Shown here in pieces: positions 37,977 to 46,952 of a stretch of 64,000 nt of DNA. The stretch is from positions 310,001 to 374,000 of the forward strand of contig NZ_FOKW01000004.1 of the NCBI RefSeq assembly GCF_900112205.1. Direction: 5' to 3'. A program made the position numbers and the translations under genes. How positions within the stretch are numbered: position 1 is the first letter of the stretch; every line of letters starts with the position of its first letter. The notes under the pieces were generated by a model. That model saw nothing but the letters and a program-made list of their open reading frames with translations. It ran no database searches and was not told the DNA's origin. The stretch comes from Natronobacterium haloterrestre (GTDB lineage Archaea > Halobacteriota > Halobacteria > Halobacteriales > Natrialbaceae).

Positions 37977-38116
37977 TCGGGGCGAACCGGCCGCTCGTCG
38001 ACCGCCCTCGAGTTTTCCGTCGGGTCGACCGGTAGCCGCGGGACTCGCATCCGCGGCGGTCACACCCTTCCGGACGGCACTGCCTGACTCGACTCGAGCG
38101 AGTGGGTCCGCCGATT

Positions 38117-38186
38117 TGTATGCACATATCTGTATACATCGGGGCGAATGAAGCGAGTATCTAAGCTCGTATACGAAATTTTTTAC
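38117..38186 (+). promoter_or_regulatory. Promoter and candidate operator of the nucleobase permease
   Basis: TGTATGCA at 38117-38124 and the palindrome TGTATACA at 38131-38138 form a near-repeat pair. A second palindrome TCGTATACGA lies at 38167-38176. The T-rich TATA-like box at 38178-38186 is about 32 bases before the ATG at 38215. The palindromes flank the likely TATA/BRE region, so a regulator bound there could control the permease. Confidence 0.5.
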
Positions 38187-38214
38187 CCCCTCGTTCGTAA
38201 CGTGGCTTCCATAG

Positions 38215-39642
38215 ATGGCGAACGAACCCGGGGATGGCATTCAACTCGAGTACGAACTCGACGAACAGCCGCCGTGGCCGAAGTCGATCCTGCTTGGGCT
38301 CCAGCACGTCGCAGTGATGATCGTGCCCGCGACCGCGGTCGCCTACATCGTCGGCGGCGGCGTCGGGCTCGGCGCTGCGGACACGGCCTACATCGTCCAG
38401 ATGGTGTTGCTGTTCTCCGGCCTGGCGACGATCGTCCAGGCCTACACCGTCGGACCTGTCGGCGCGAAACTACCGATCGTGATGGGAACCAGTTTCACCT
38501 TCGTCGGCGCGGCGACGACGATCGGCGCAGACTTCGGGATGGCCGCCGTCTTCGGCGCGATACTGGTCACCGGCTTCGCCGTCGAGGGGCTCATCGGCTG
38601 GCAGTTCAAACGGATCGAACCGTTCTTCCCGCCGCTGGTCACGGGCCTGGTCGTCGTCATCATCGGCCTCTACCTGATCCCGGTCGGCATGGACTACGCT
38701 GCCGGCGGGGCCGCCGCACAGGAGGCGGGCGAGTTCGGCGCCGTCCAGCACATCGGGCTCGCGGCACTCGTACTGGCCATCGCGGTCGGGCTCAACATGT
38801 TCACGAGCGGAGTCACGCGACTGCTGAGCATCCTCGTCGCGATCGCGGTCGGCTACGCCGCCGCGGTCGCCGCCGGCCTCGTCGACTTCTCGCCGATCGG
38901 GGAGGCCGACTGGGTCGCCGTCCCGTCTCCGACTCACTTCGGCCTCGAGTTCGAACCGATCGCGATCCTCGTTTTCGCCTTCCTGTTTCTCGTCTCCGCG
39001 ATGGAGACCGTCGGCGACATGTCCGGGATCACGGCCGCCGAGGGCCGGAACCCGACCGACGGGGAGTTCCGCGGCGGGCTGTTCACCGACGGATTGATGA
39101 GCTCACTGGGCTCGCTGTTCGCCGCGTTCCCGGTCACGTCGTTCTCCCAGAACGTCGGCATCGTCAACTTCACCGGCGTGATGAGCCGCCACGTCGTCGG
39201 CATCAGCGGGGTCATCCTCGCAGTGCTCGGCCTGAGTCCGAAGGTCGGTGCCGTGGTAACGACGATCCCGAGCGCGGTCTTCGGCGGCGCGGTGCTTTTG
39301 ATGGTTGGCATGGTTGCAGCGAGCGGCGTCCGGCTGATCGTCCTCCACACGGAACTGAACCGGCGGAACATGGTCATCGTGGCCGTCTCGCTGGGCCTCG
39401 GACTCGGCATCGCGACCACGCCCGACGCCATCGCGGGCCTGCCGAGCGCGGCTCGAACGTTCTTCGGCGAGCCGGTCATCCTGACCGCGCTGTCGGCGCT
39501 CGTACTCAACACCCTGGTCCCCGGTGAACAGAGCCCGCTGTTCGATGCCGTCTCGAGCGATGAAAGCGAGGGGACGACCGGCCAGGACCCGGATCCAAAC
39601 CCCGATCCTGATCCGGCGGCGCCGAGTTCGGGTGGCGACTGA
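38215..39642 (+). CDS. Nucleobase:cation symporter, NCS2 family (uracil-xanthine permease)
   Basis: 475 residues with about twelve to fourteen helices. The motif LLGLQHVAVMIVPATAVAYIV opens the first helices, IVMGTSFTFVGAAT is in the substrate region, and FAAFPVTSFSQNVGIVNFTGV matches the family signature with the conserved Asn-Gly region. Upstream hpt suggests purine transport (xanthine, guanine or hypoxanthine), but uracil cannot be excluded. The acidic, Pro-Asp-rich C-terminus is unusual. Its TGA stop (39640-39642) shares its last base with repeat element copy B. Confidence 0.92.
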   Translation: MANEPGDGIQLEYELDEQPPWPKSILLGLQHVAVMIVPATAVAYIVGGGVGLGAADTAYIVQMVLLFSGLATIVQAYTVGPVGAKLPIVMGTSFTFVGAATTIGADFGMAAVFGAILVTGFAVEGLIGWQFKRIEPFFPPLVTGLVVVIIGLYLIPVGMDYAAGGAAAQEAGEFGAVQHIGLAALVLAIAVGLNMFTSGVTRLLSILVAIAVGYAAAVAAGLVDFSPIGEADWVAVPSPTHFGLEFEPIAILVFAFLFLVSAMETVGDMSGITAAEGRNPTDGEFRGGLFTDGLMSSLGSLFAAFPVTSFSQNVGIVNFTGVMSRHVVGISGVILAVLGLSPKVGAVVTTIPSAVFGGAVLLMVGMVAASGVRLIVLHTELNRRNMVIVAVSLGLGLGIATTPDAIAGLPSAARTFFGEPVILTALSALVLNTLVPGEQSPLFDAVSSDESEGTTGQDPDPNPDPDPAAPSSGGD

Positions 39643-39722
39643 TACGGATCCCTGTGCCGGTGTGCCGGCGCAACCGCGGTCCGGCGGCTGTTGCACCGGA
39701 ACTGACGGACCGTAAACCGCAT
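39642..39722. repeat. 81-bp palindromic repeat element, copy B
   Basis: It begins ATACGGATCCCTG on the last base of the permease's TGA stop codon and ends GACCGTAAACCGCAT. The inner arms are GCCGGCGCAACCGC and its near-complement GGCTGTTGCACCGG. It is more diverged from copies A and C than they are from each other, yet keeps length and ends. Confidence 0.78.
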
Positions 39723-39847
39723 GCGCCAGTCGTCGTTTTCTCCAGACGGTCGTGTCGGCCCTCGAGCGATCGATCCCGTTGTCTTCTTTCACAGCCCGAA
39801 CGAGTCCGTCGTCCCGAAACGCGAGTGAAGTGCGGCTGGCGCTAGGG

Positions 39848-40301
39848 TTAGTCTGCGGCGACGAACTTGTGGCCGCCACCGTCGGTGTCGATCCCGGACT
39901 CGTCTTGCTCCTCGGCATCGGCTCCGGAGGTGCTGGGGCGCGTTCGGCGACGTATATCGCCCCGTCGTAGACCGGGGGCGTGCTCGAGACGTTGCCGTCG
40001 AAATCGACGTGCCAGACCGCTTCACCGGTTCGGTTCTCGACCGCGACGAAGAGATGATCGAACCGCCACTCGCGTTCGACCGCGTCGGGGACCGTCTCCT
40101 CCGGATAGTACCCCCTCGTTCGCGGTGCCGCGGAACTGCGCGACGCCGTCGGGGAGCGTCTGTGACGGTACCGCATCGTCGCGCTCGACGAGAGGGTCGG
40201 AACGCGATCGGTCGCGGACCGAGCCGAGACAGCCCGCCGTCATAGCAACGGTAGCAGCGCCGACACCTCGGAGACGCCCGCGCCGAGAGATCGAAGGTCA
40301 T
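39848..40301 (-). pseudogene. Decayed PQQ-type beta-propeller lipoprotein gene
   Basis: Three minus-strand frames together give one protein. Upstream, one frame reads SRRGRLRGVGAATVAMTAGCLGS, split here only by my reading; it is a Tat lipoprotein signal with lipobox TAGC. The same frame goes on to DGVAQFRGTANEG. A second frame continues with YYPEETVPDAVEREW and the propeller blade GEAVWHVDFDGNVSSTPPVY. A third closes with a TAA at 39848-39850. Start ATG, signal and blade are out of frame with one another, so at least two frameshifts and a large deletion have occurred. Only one blade remains of what is normally seven or eight. Confidence 0.72.
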
Positions 40302-40442
40302 CGGACCGATCCTCTCGCTGCGGAAATGTGAGAATCCTGTAATTAGGCAGTTCCGAGGCGGAGGGACCGGTATTCGTCGACGCGGTCAAAAGGGGGACGG
40401 AAGTCGTCGCGATGTGAGGGACCGACGAGCTCGGCTACGGGG

Positions 40443-41594
40443 TTAGAAGCCCTTGCCGAGCATCTCGCGGGCGATGACGTTCTTCTGGATCTCGCTGGTT
40501 CCCTCGTAGATCTGGGTGATCTTGGCGTCGCGGTAGAACCGCTCGACGGGGAAGTCGTCGACGTAGCCGGCCCCGCCGTGGATCTGAACGGCTTCGTCGG
40601 CGACGTCGACGGCCACGCGGGAGGCGTACTCCTTGGCCATCGACGCGAGCTTGGTGATGTCTTCGCCCTGGTCGACCTTCCAGGCGGACTTGTAGGTCAG
40701 GTTGCGGGCGGCCTCGGTGTCGGTCGCCATCTCGGCCAGCTTGTGCTGGATGGCCTGGAACTCCGAGATCGACTGCCCGAACTGCTCGCGGTCCTGGGCG
40801 TACTCGAGGGCCGCACGCGTGGCGCCTTTGGCGATACCGACGCCCTGGGCGGCGACGGCGGTCCGGGTCTCGTCGAAGAACTGCATCTGCTGCATGAAGG
40901 CAGCGTCCCGGGTGCCGATGAGGTTCTCCTCGGGGACGCGGACGTTGTCGAAGACGAGTTCGGCGGTGTCCGAGGCACGAATACCCAGTTTACCGGTGAT
41001 CTTCTCCGCGGAGAAGCCGTCGCGGTCGGATTCGACGACGATCTGGCTGAAGCCGTTGTACCGGCCCTCGGCGTCGGGATTGGTTTCACAGAGGACGACG
41101 AAGAAGTCGCCGACCGTCCCGTTGGTGATCCACATCTTGTTGCCGTTGATCACCCACTCGTCGCCGTCCTTCTCGGCGCGGGTCGAGACCGAGGACACGT
41201 CCGAGCCGGTGTCGGGTTCGGAGATGGCCGCTCCCGAGATCTTCTCGCCTTTCGCGATGGGCTCGAGGTACCGCTCTTTCTGGTCCTCGGTGCCGAAGTT
41301 CATGATCGCCTCACAGCCGAACGACGTGGAGACGATCGACAGTGCGATGCCGGGGTCGTACGAGAACAGTTCCTCGGTGATGATCGACGTATCGAGGATC
41401 GAGTAGCCGGCGCCGCCGTACTCCATCGGGATGTACGGACCGGTAAGCCCCATCTCGGCGGCCTTGTCGACGACATCGTGGGGGTACTTCTCCTCCTCGT
41501 CGTACTCTCCGGCCACGGGGACGATTTCGTTCTCGGCGAACCGCCTGACTTCCTCGCGGATCTGTTGCTGCTCTTCGGTGAGACCGAATTCCAT
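40443..41594 (-). CDS. Acyl-CoA dehydrogenase (short/medium-chain type)
   Basis: 383 residues from the ATG at 41594. Classic acyl-CoA dehydrogenase: [14 protein letters not shown] and [13 protein letters not shown] around FAD, and [26 protein letters not shown] at the end, where the glutamate of YEGTSE is the usual catalytic base of short- and medium-chain enzymes. It forms the trans-2-enoyl-CoA in the first step of beta-oxidation. It is divergent from the fused hydroxyacyl-CoA dehydrogenase/hydratase gene, with a shared 115-base AT-rich promoter region, so co-regulation is likely. Confidence 0.94.
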   Translation of the reverse strand: MEFGLTEEQQQIREEVRRFAENEIVPVAGEYDEEEKYPHDVVDKAAEMGLTGPYIPMEYGGAGYSILDTSIITEELFSYDPGIALSIVSTSFGCEAIMNFGTEDQKERYLEPIAKGEKISGAAISEPDTGSDVSSVSTRAEKDGDEWVINGNKMWITNGTVGDFFVVLCETNPDAEGRYNGFSQIVVESDRDGFSAEKITGKLGIRASDTAELVFDNVRVPEENLIGTRDAAFMQQMQFFDETRTAVAAQGVGIAKGATRAALEYAQDREQFGQSISEFQAIQHKLAEMATDTEAARNLTYKSAWKVDQGEDITKLASMAKEYASRVAVDVADEAVQIHGGAGYVDDFPVERFYRDAKITQIYEGTSEIQKNVIAREMLGKGF

Positions 41595-41709
41595 AGACAA
41601 TAGTTACCGACCGACCGATAAAGACCTTTGTAACCAGATATAAACTAAATTGTAGTTTCCTTTACGAAATAGGGAAACGTTGAAACGCCCACCCATTGCA
41701 TGTTAGCCC
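41595..41709. promoter_or_regulatory. Divergent promoter region of the beta-oxidation pair
   Basis: 115 bases, strongly AT-rich in the middle (AGATATAAACTAAATTGTAG at 41636-41655 and a TTTACGAAATAGGG patch). TATA-like boxes can be assigned in both directions. A regulator could control both genes here. No perfect palindrome stands out. Confidence 0.5.
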
Positions 41710-43683
41710 ATGGAGCTGGAAGATATCAACACCATCGCAGTTCTCGGCGCAGGAAACATGGGCCACGGCATCGCGGAGGTCGCCGCGATGGCAGGCTACG
41801 ACGTGAACATGCGCGACATCAAAGAGGAGTTCGTGCAGGACGGCTACGACCAGATCGAGTGGTCGCTCGGAAAACTCGCCGAGAACGACCAGCTCTCCGA
41901 GGAGGAAGCTGATGCCGCCTTAGAGCGCGTGACGCCGCTCGTGGACATGGAGGAGGCCGTCGGCGACGCCGACGTCATCATCGAGGCGGTCCCGGAGAAG
42001 ATGGAGATCAAGAAGGACGTCTACGGCGAAGTCGAGGAGTACGCGCCCGATCACGCCGTCTTCGCGACGAACACCTCGAGCCTCTCGATCACCGAACTGG
42101 CCGAGGTAACGGACCGGCCCGAGCAGTTCTGCGGGATGCACTTCTTCAACCCGCCGGTCCGGATGCAACTCGTCGAGGTCATCTCCGGCGCCGAAAGCGC
42201 CGAGGAAACCCTCGAGCTCACCGAGGACCTCGCGGAGGACTTCGGCAAGACGCCCGTCCGCGTCCACAAGGACTCGCCGGGCTTCATCGTCAATCGCATC
42301 CTCGTTCCCCTGATGAACGAGGCCTCCTGGCTCGTCAGCGAGGACGAGGCGACCATCGCCGAAGTCGACTCGACCACGAAGTACGGCATGGGACTGCCGA
42401 TGGGCAGTTTCGAACTCGGCGACCAGGTCGGCAACGACGTCAGCTACCACGTCCTCGAGTACATGCACGAGGTGCTCGGCGACGCCTACGAGCCCGCGCC
42501 GCTGCTCGAGGAGAAGGTCGAAAACGAGGAACTCGGCAAGAAGACGGGCAAGGGCTTCTACGACTACGAGGACGGAGAGGGCGTCGACATCCCGACCGAC
42601 GAGCAGTCGGAACTCGTCGAGAAGCGGCTGCTGGCCTCGATGGCCAACGAGGTCGCGAAGCTGATCGGCAACGACGTCGCCCCGCCCGAAGCGATCGACG
42701 AGGCCGTCCAGCTGGGTGCCGGCTTCCCCGACGGTCCCGTCAAACAGGTCGACGAGTACGGCCTCGACGAACTCCTCGAGACGCTCGAGGAAGCCTACGA
42801 GGAGACCGGCCACGAACGCTACGCGCCCGCTGATTTCCTCGCGGAGCGGGCCGAGGAGGGCGGCTTCTACGAGACCGACGCCGAAGCGGAGGGCGTCGAC
42901 TTCGACACGATCCGTCTCGAGTACCCCGGCGACATGGTCGGCCACGTCGTGCTCGACCGGCCCCACCGGATGAACACCATCAGCGGCGAGTTGCTGGACG
43001 AACTCTCCGAGGCGATCGACATCCTCGAGGACGACGACGAGGTGCGGGCCATCCTGCTCACCGGCGAGGGCGAGAAGGCCTTCTCCGCGGGCGCGGACGT
43101 CCAGAGCATGGCCGGCAGCGGTGCCGACCCGATCGAGGCCCAGGAGCTCTCCCGGAAGGGCCAGGAGACGTTCGGCAAGCTCGAGGCCGCCGACGTGCCC
43201 GTCGTCGCGGGCATCGACGGCTACTGTCTCGGCGGCGGCATGGAGCTTGCGACCTGTGCGGACATGCGCGTCGCCAGCGAACGCTCCGAGTTCGGCCAGC
43301 CCGAACTCGACCTCGGACTGCTGCCGGGCTGGGGCGGCACCCAGCGGCTCAAGCACATCGTCGGCGAGGGCCGCGCGAAAGAGATCATCCTCACCGCCGA
43401 ACGCTACGAGGCCGAGGCGATGGCTGAGTACGGCTTCGTCAACGAGGTCGTCGCCAACGACGAGCTCGCGGACCGCGCGCTCGAGCTGGCGACCGACCTG
43501 GCGGGCGGGCCGCCGATCGCCCAGAAGTACACCAAGCGCGCGTTCCTCGCCGGCCGCGACGACACCGACGCCGGCCTCGAGTACGAGGCCTCCGCGTTCG
43601 GGCACCTGATGGCGACCGACGACCTGATGGAGGGGATCACGGCCTTCATGGGCGACGGTGAGCCGGAGTTCGAAGGGAAGTAA
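41710..43683 (+). CDS. 3-hydroxyacyl-CoA dehydrogenase / enoyl-CoA hydratase fusion
   Basis: 657 residues. Residues 1 to about 290 form the dehydrogenase (NAD motif VLGAGNMGHGIAEVAAMAG, ATNTSSLSI, GMHFFNPPVRMQLVEV, catalytic His in it), then a linker domain, and from about 400 the enoyl-CoA hydratase (HRMNTISGELL, AFSAGADVQSM, GYCLGGGMELAT, FGQPELDLGLLPGWGG). It catalyses hydration and oxidation of enoyl-CoA in beta-oxidation. The order dehydrogenase then hydratase is the reverse of bacterial FadB/FadJ and is usual in archaea. It is divergent from an acyl-CoA dehydrogenase. Confidence 0.94.
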   Translation: MELEDINTIAVLGAGNMGHGIAEVAAMAGYDVNMRDIKEEFVQDGYDQIEWSLGKLAENDQLSEEEADAALERVTPLVDMEEAVGDADVIIEAVPEKMEIKKDVYGEVEEYAPDHAVFATNTSSLSITELAEVTDRPEQFCGMHFFNPPVRMQLVEVISGAESAEETLELTEDLAEDFGKTPVRVHKDSPGFIVNRILVPLMNEASWLVSEDEATIAEVDSTTKYGMGLPMGSFELGDQVGNDVSYHVLEYMHEVLGDAYEPAPLLEEKVENEELGKKTGKGFYDYEDGEGVDIPTDEQSELVEKRLLASMANEVAKLIGNDVAPPEAIDEAVQLGAGFPDGPVKQVDEYGLDELLETLEEAYEETGHERYAPADFLAERAEEGGFYETDAEAEGVDFDTIRLEYPGDMVGHVVLDRPHRMNTISGELLDELSEAIDILEDDDEVRAILLTGEGEKAFSAGADVQSMAGSGADPIEAQELSRKGQETFGKLEAADVPVVAGIDGYCLGGGMELATCADMRVASERSEFGQPELDLGLLPGWGGTQRLKHIVGEGRAKEIILTAERYEAEAMAEYGFVNEVVANDELADRALELATDLAGGPPIAQKYTKRAFLAGRDDTDAGLEYEASAFGHLMATDDLMEGITAFMGDGEPEFEGK

Positions 43684-43835
43684 GCGAACGAGAGACGACG
43701 GCCCGAGTCGCCTTCCCGGGCGGCGGTTCGATAATTCAGAATAATAAAACCGTGCTGAACGATCCGGCTGATCGACCTGTACGGTCGCGAGATTTATGAC
43801 CCATAGGGACCATGACTGACGCGTGGCCGTAACCG

Positions 43836-44432
43836 ATGACGAGCACGGAAGGGGATTCGATGGGTGACGAGCCGGACGTCCTCGTCGTTGACGACGAGAC
43901 CCGACTTGCGGACCTGTTCGCCGCATGGCTCCAGACCGACTGGTCCGTCGAGACAGCCTACGACGGCGAGGAGGCCCTCGAGAAGATGGCCGACTCCGTC
44001 GAGGTCGTCCTTCTGGACCGTCGCATGCCGGGCCTCTCCGGCGACGAAGTCCTCGAGCGGATCCGCGAGAAAGGGTACGACGCCCGGGTCGTCATGGTAA
44101 CGGCGGTCGATCCGGACTTCGACATCATCGAGATGGGGTTCGACGACTACCTCGTCAAGCCCGTCTCCAAGGACGAACTCCTCGAGATGGTCGACACCGT
44201 CTCGGATCGCTCCGATTACGAGTCGGAGATCCAGGAGTACTACGCGCTGGTCTCGAAGAAGGCGCTCCTCGAGTCCGAAAAACCCGACCGCAAACTCGCG
44301 GAGAACGAGGAGTATCAGGAGCTTTGCGACCGGGTCGCCGAACTCGAGGACCGCGTCGACGACGCGGTCTCGCAGATGACCTCCCACGACGAGTTCGTCG
44401 GCGCGTTCCAGAACCTGCAGTCGGAGAACTGA
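43836..44432 (+). CDS. Response regulator with HalX domain
   Basis: 198 residues. The receiver domain has VLVVDDETRLADL, phosphoacceptor Asp61 in LLDRRMPGLSGD, and the switch lysine in YLVKPVSKDEL. The C-terminal HalX domain (about 125-195) has YYALVSKKALLESEK and a coiled helix. HalX regulators are found in haloarchaea and are thought to signal through protein contacts rather than DNA. A second start at 43860, preceded by GGAAGGGG, would remove eight residues. It is convergent with a sensor kinase gene and separated from it by a strong hairpin. Confidence 0.88.
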   Translation: MTSTEGDSMGDEPDVLVVDDETRLADLFAAWLQTDWSVETAYDGEEALEKMADSVEVVLLDRRMPGLSGDEVLERIREKGYDARVVMVTAVDPDFDIIEMGFDDYLVKPVSKDELLEMVDTVSDRSDYESEIQEYYALVSKKALLESEKPDRKLAENEEYQELCDRVAELEDRVDDAVSQMTSHDEFVGAFQNLQSEN

Positions 44433-44574
44433 CCGGCCCACCCGACCGAAGCCGACCGTCGTCGAGCGACGACGAAGTCCCGTCCCTCGTCCACCGTCAC
44501 CCATCCCTGCTCGCACGCGTTTTTCGCCGTTCGACAGTCCTTGCTCTGCGGATCGAGTACCGTTCCAACCGTCG

Positions 44575-44620
44575 ACTGATGGGTCGAATCGGCCCGCGCG
44601 AGCGGATTCGACCCATCAGT
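44575..44620. terminator. Long hairpin between convergent HalX and sensor kinase genes
   Basis: The arms ACTGATGGGTCGAATC (44575-44590) and GATTCGACCCATCAGT (44605-44620) are perfect complements, giving 16 base pairs around a 14-base loop. It lies after both stop codons (44432 and 44638), where a bidirectional terminator or RNA-stability element would be expected. No T-run follows. Confidence 0.6.
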
Positions 44621-44637
44621 TCAGGCTTGGACCGCCA

Positions 44638-46836
44638 CTAGCTCGAGTCCCGCTCCGCTCGGTCCGCTGCGAACTCGAACCGGAACTCGAATCGCGCGCC
44701 GCCCGATCGGCTCTCGGTCGCCGTCACGGCCCAGCCGTGGCCGGTCGCGACCTCGCGGACGACCCAGAGACCGATTCCCAGCCCCTCCGAGGACGACGAT
44801 ACGGAGGGATCGAACACGTTCTCGCGCTCGCGCAGTTCCTCCGGCAGGCCGGAGCCATCGTCGGCGACGAAGAAGCCGGTGACGGTGCCGTCGGCCTCGA
44901 GCGGTCCCGTACGGACGGTGACGTCGCTGCCGCCGTGTTCGACGCTGTTCCGGAAGAGGTTCTCGAACAGCCGCAGGAGCCGTCCCCGGTCGGCCTCGAA
45001 CGGCGTCTCCCCGTTCGGGCGGACCGACGACTCGTGGACGACGAACGACGCCGACGGCGTCGAGACGTGGTCCCACGCCTCCGCGGCGACGTCCTCGAGC
45101 GTGACGGGTTCGGGTTCGGCCGCCCAGTCACCGCCGCGGGCGATCGAGAGGACGTCGTCGATGATCCCCTCCATGCGGTCGAGGCCGTCCCGGATCTGCT
45201 CGACGTGCTCGAGCGATCCGGTCTCTTCGATGAGGTCGAGATACCCCTGGGAGACGCTAAGCGGGTTCCGGAGGTCGTGGCTGACGACCCGGGCGAACGC
45301 GTCGAGGCGTTCGTTCTGCTCGCGGAGTTTGCGCTCGCTTCGCTTGCGCTCGGTGATGTCCCGGACCACGCCGACGATCCCCTCGAGGTCGTCCCCGCCG
45401 CCGAGGACCGCGACCTGTCCCTCACAGGGGATCGTCCGGCCGTCCTTTCGCTCGAGGGTCAGTTCGACGGTGTCGGTGCTCTCGTCGGACGCGAGCAGCG
45501 ATCGTACCGTGGCTTCACCGGCGTCGACGTCGTCGCCGCCGAACAGGATCGAGACGTGTTCCCCGAGCAGCCCTTCGCGGCTGTAGCCAGTCATCTCCGT
45601 CAGCGCTTCGTTGACGGTCATGAAGTGTCCGTGATCGTCGAGCACGCACATGCCGTCGCCCGCGGTTTCGACGAGCCGTTCGTACCGTTCGAGGACCCGT
45701 TCCTGCTGGTCGAGTCGTCCGCGAACGGCGATCGTCTCGAGGACGTGGGAGGCGACGCGGGCGACCTCCCGGATCGCGTCCCGATCGGCGTCCGTGAGCC
45801 CGTCGGTGGCGTAAACGACGAAGACGCCGTACAGGTCGCCGATCGCCTCGGTCGCCGGACGCCGCTCGGTCGCGACCAGCGGTGCGGCGGCAACCGCCTC
45901 GACGCCCCGGTCCGCGGCCTGCTCGCCGAACGGGACCGCGCCGGGATCGCGCTCGAGGTCCTCGAGGTCGGCAACCTGCAGTTCGTGGCTCCGAACGGCC
46001 CGGTGAAGCACGGTTCCCTCCGCGCCGACTCCGAACGTTCGCTGTAGCGGCCACTCGAGTTCCGACGAATCGGTGATCCAGGGGACGATCTCGCTTTCGC
46101 CCCGGTCGTACTCGCCGACCCAGGCGAACGCGAACCGGTCGCTGTCGGTGAACTCCTCGCGCAGGCTCGCCTCGACGGACAGCGGCGAGGTGGCGTCGAC
46201 CAGCCGCCGCCTGACGGCGGCGACGATCGACTCGAGATCGGCCGTCGGATTCGGTCGGTCCGGACTCGCGTCGCTCCCCTCTTCGCGGTCGGAATCATCG
46301 TGCTCGGAGGAGCCGTCGTACACCCGTTCCACCACCGCCCGCGCGAGATGCGCCGCGACGGTCGCGGCGTCGTCGGTCGACGGTCGATCGCTCTCGGTCA
46401 ACACCGTGATACGGCTCTCGAGCCGGCGGAGGTCGTCGGTGGACGGCGCCGCGGGATCCCGCTCCGACTTGTCCTCGCTCTCGAGGCCCCAGTGAACGAT
46501 CGTCGGGGCTTCTCGGGCCTCGGACTCGAGGGCCTCGAGCAGCGACGCGTCGGTCACGGCACGGTCTCCCCCGCGGGAATCGGCGTTCCCCTTCCTCGCG
46601 CCGGCCAGCGTCCGCGCGTCGAGAACGATCCCGTCGATGGAGTCGCGCTCGAGTCTCGCGGCGGCGTTCCGGGCGGACTCCGCGACGGTCACGTCTACCG
46701 GATCGTCCGTCAGCGCGAGGGTCAGTGCGGCCCGCGTGGAGCGGTCGCTGCTGACACAGAGGACGCGAGGCCGAGTTGCGGGCTCCTCGGTGCCGTCGGT
46801 ATCGCTGTCGTCCGTGTCGCCGCGGACGGATCGCAT
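44638..46836 (-). CDS. GAF/PAS sensor histidine kinase
   Basis: 732 residues. The N-terminus resembles a receiver-like domain (VLCVSSDRSTRAALTLALTD), followed by a GAF-type domain (about 255-385 with FAFAWVGEYDRGESEIV), a PAS domain (ETAGDGMCVLDDHGHFMTVN) and the kinase: phosphoacceptor His in ARVVSHDLRNPLSVSQGY, then the ATPase with NLFRNSVEHG, DDGSGLP and GLGIGLWVVREVA. No membrane segment is seen, so it is probably a cytoplasmic sensor. It is convergent with the HalX regulator, a plausible but unproven partner. Confidence 0.9.
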   Translation of the reverse strand: MRSVRGDTDDSDTDGTEEPATRPRVLCVSSDRSTRAALTLALTDDPVDVTVAESARNAAARLERDSIDGIVLDARTLAGARKGNADSRGGDRAVTDASLLEALESEAREAPTIVHWGLESEDKSERDPAAPSTDDLRRLESRITVLTESDRPSTDDAATVAAHLARAVVERVYDGSSEHDDSDREEGSDASPDRPNPTADLESIVAAVRRRLVDATSPLSVEASLREEFTDSDRFAFAWVGEYDRGESEIVPWITDSSELEWPLQRTFGVGAEGTVLHRAVRSHELQVADLEDLERDPGAVPFGEQAADRGVEAVAAAPLVATERRPATEAIGDLYGVFVVYATDGLTDADRDAIREVARVASHVLETIAVRGRLDQQERVLERYERLVETAGDGMCVLDDHGHFMTVNEALTEMTGYSREGLLGEHVSILFGGDDVDAGEATVRSLLASDESTDTVELTLERKDGRTIPCEGQVAVLGGGDDLEGIVGVVRDITERKRSERKLREQNERLDAFARVVSHDLRNPLSVSQGYLDLIEETGSLEHVEQIRDGLDRMEGIIDDVLSIARGGDWAAEPEPVTLEDVAAEAWDHVSTPSASFVVHESSVRPNGETPFEADRGRLLRLFENLFRNSVEHGGSDVTVRTGPLEADGTVTGFFVADDGSGLPEELRERENVFDPSVSSSSEGLGIGLWVVREVATGHGWAVTATESRSGGARFEFRFEFAADRAERDSS

Positions 46837-46897
46837 CTTCCCGAAGCCTTTCCCTCGAAAGTGATCGTTCTTTCGGCCAGGAACGCCCGGGAGCCCG

Positions 46898-46939
46898 GTC
46901 GGACGTCGGACGTCGGACGTCGGACGTCGGACGTTGGAC
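46898..46939. repeat. Six 7-bp tandem repeats upstream of the sensor kinase
   Basis: GTCGGAC occurs five times head to tail, followed by one GTTGGAC variant. The array lies 61 bases upstream of the kinase start and 13 bases before the stop of the acyl-CoA dehydrogenase gene. This is a slippage-prone simple repeat. Confidence 0.7.
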
Positions 46940-46952
46940 GAGGGAGACGGGA

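Noticed and set aside
46898-46939. Repeat array considered as a CRISPR
   Set aside because: Units are 7 bases with no spacers, and no cas genes are present anywhere in the window.
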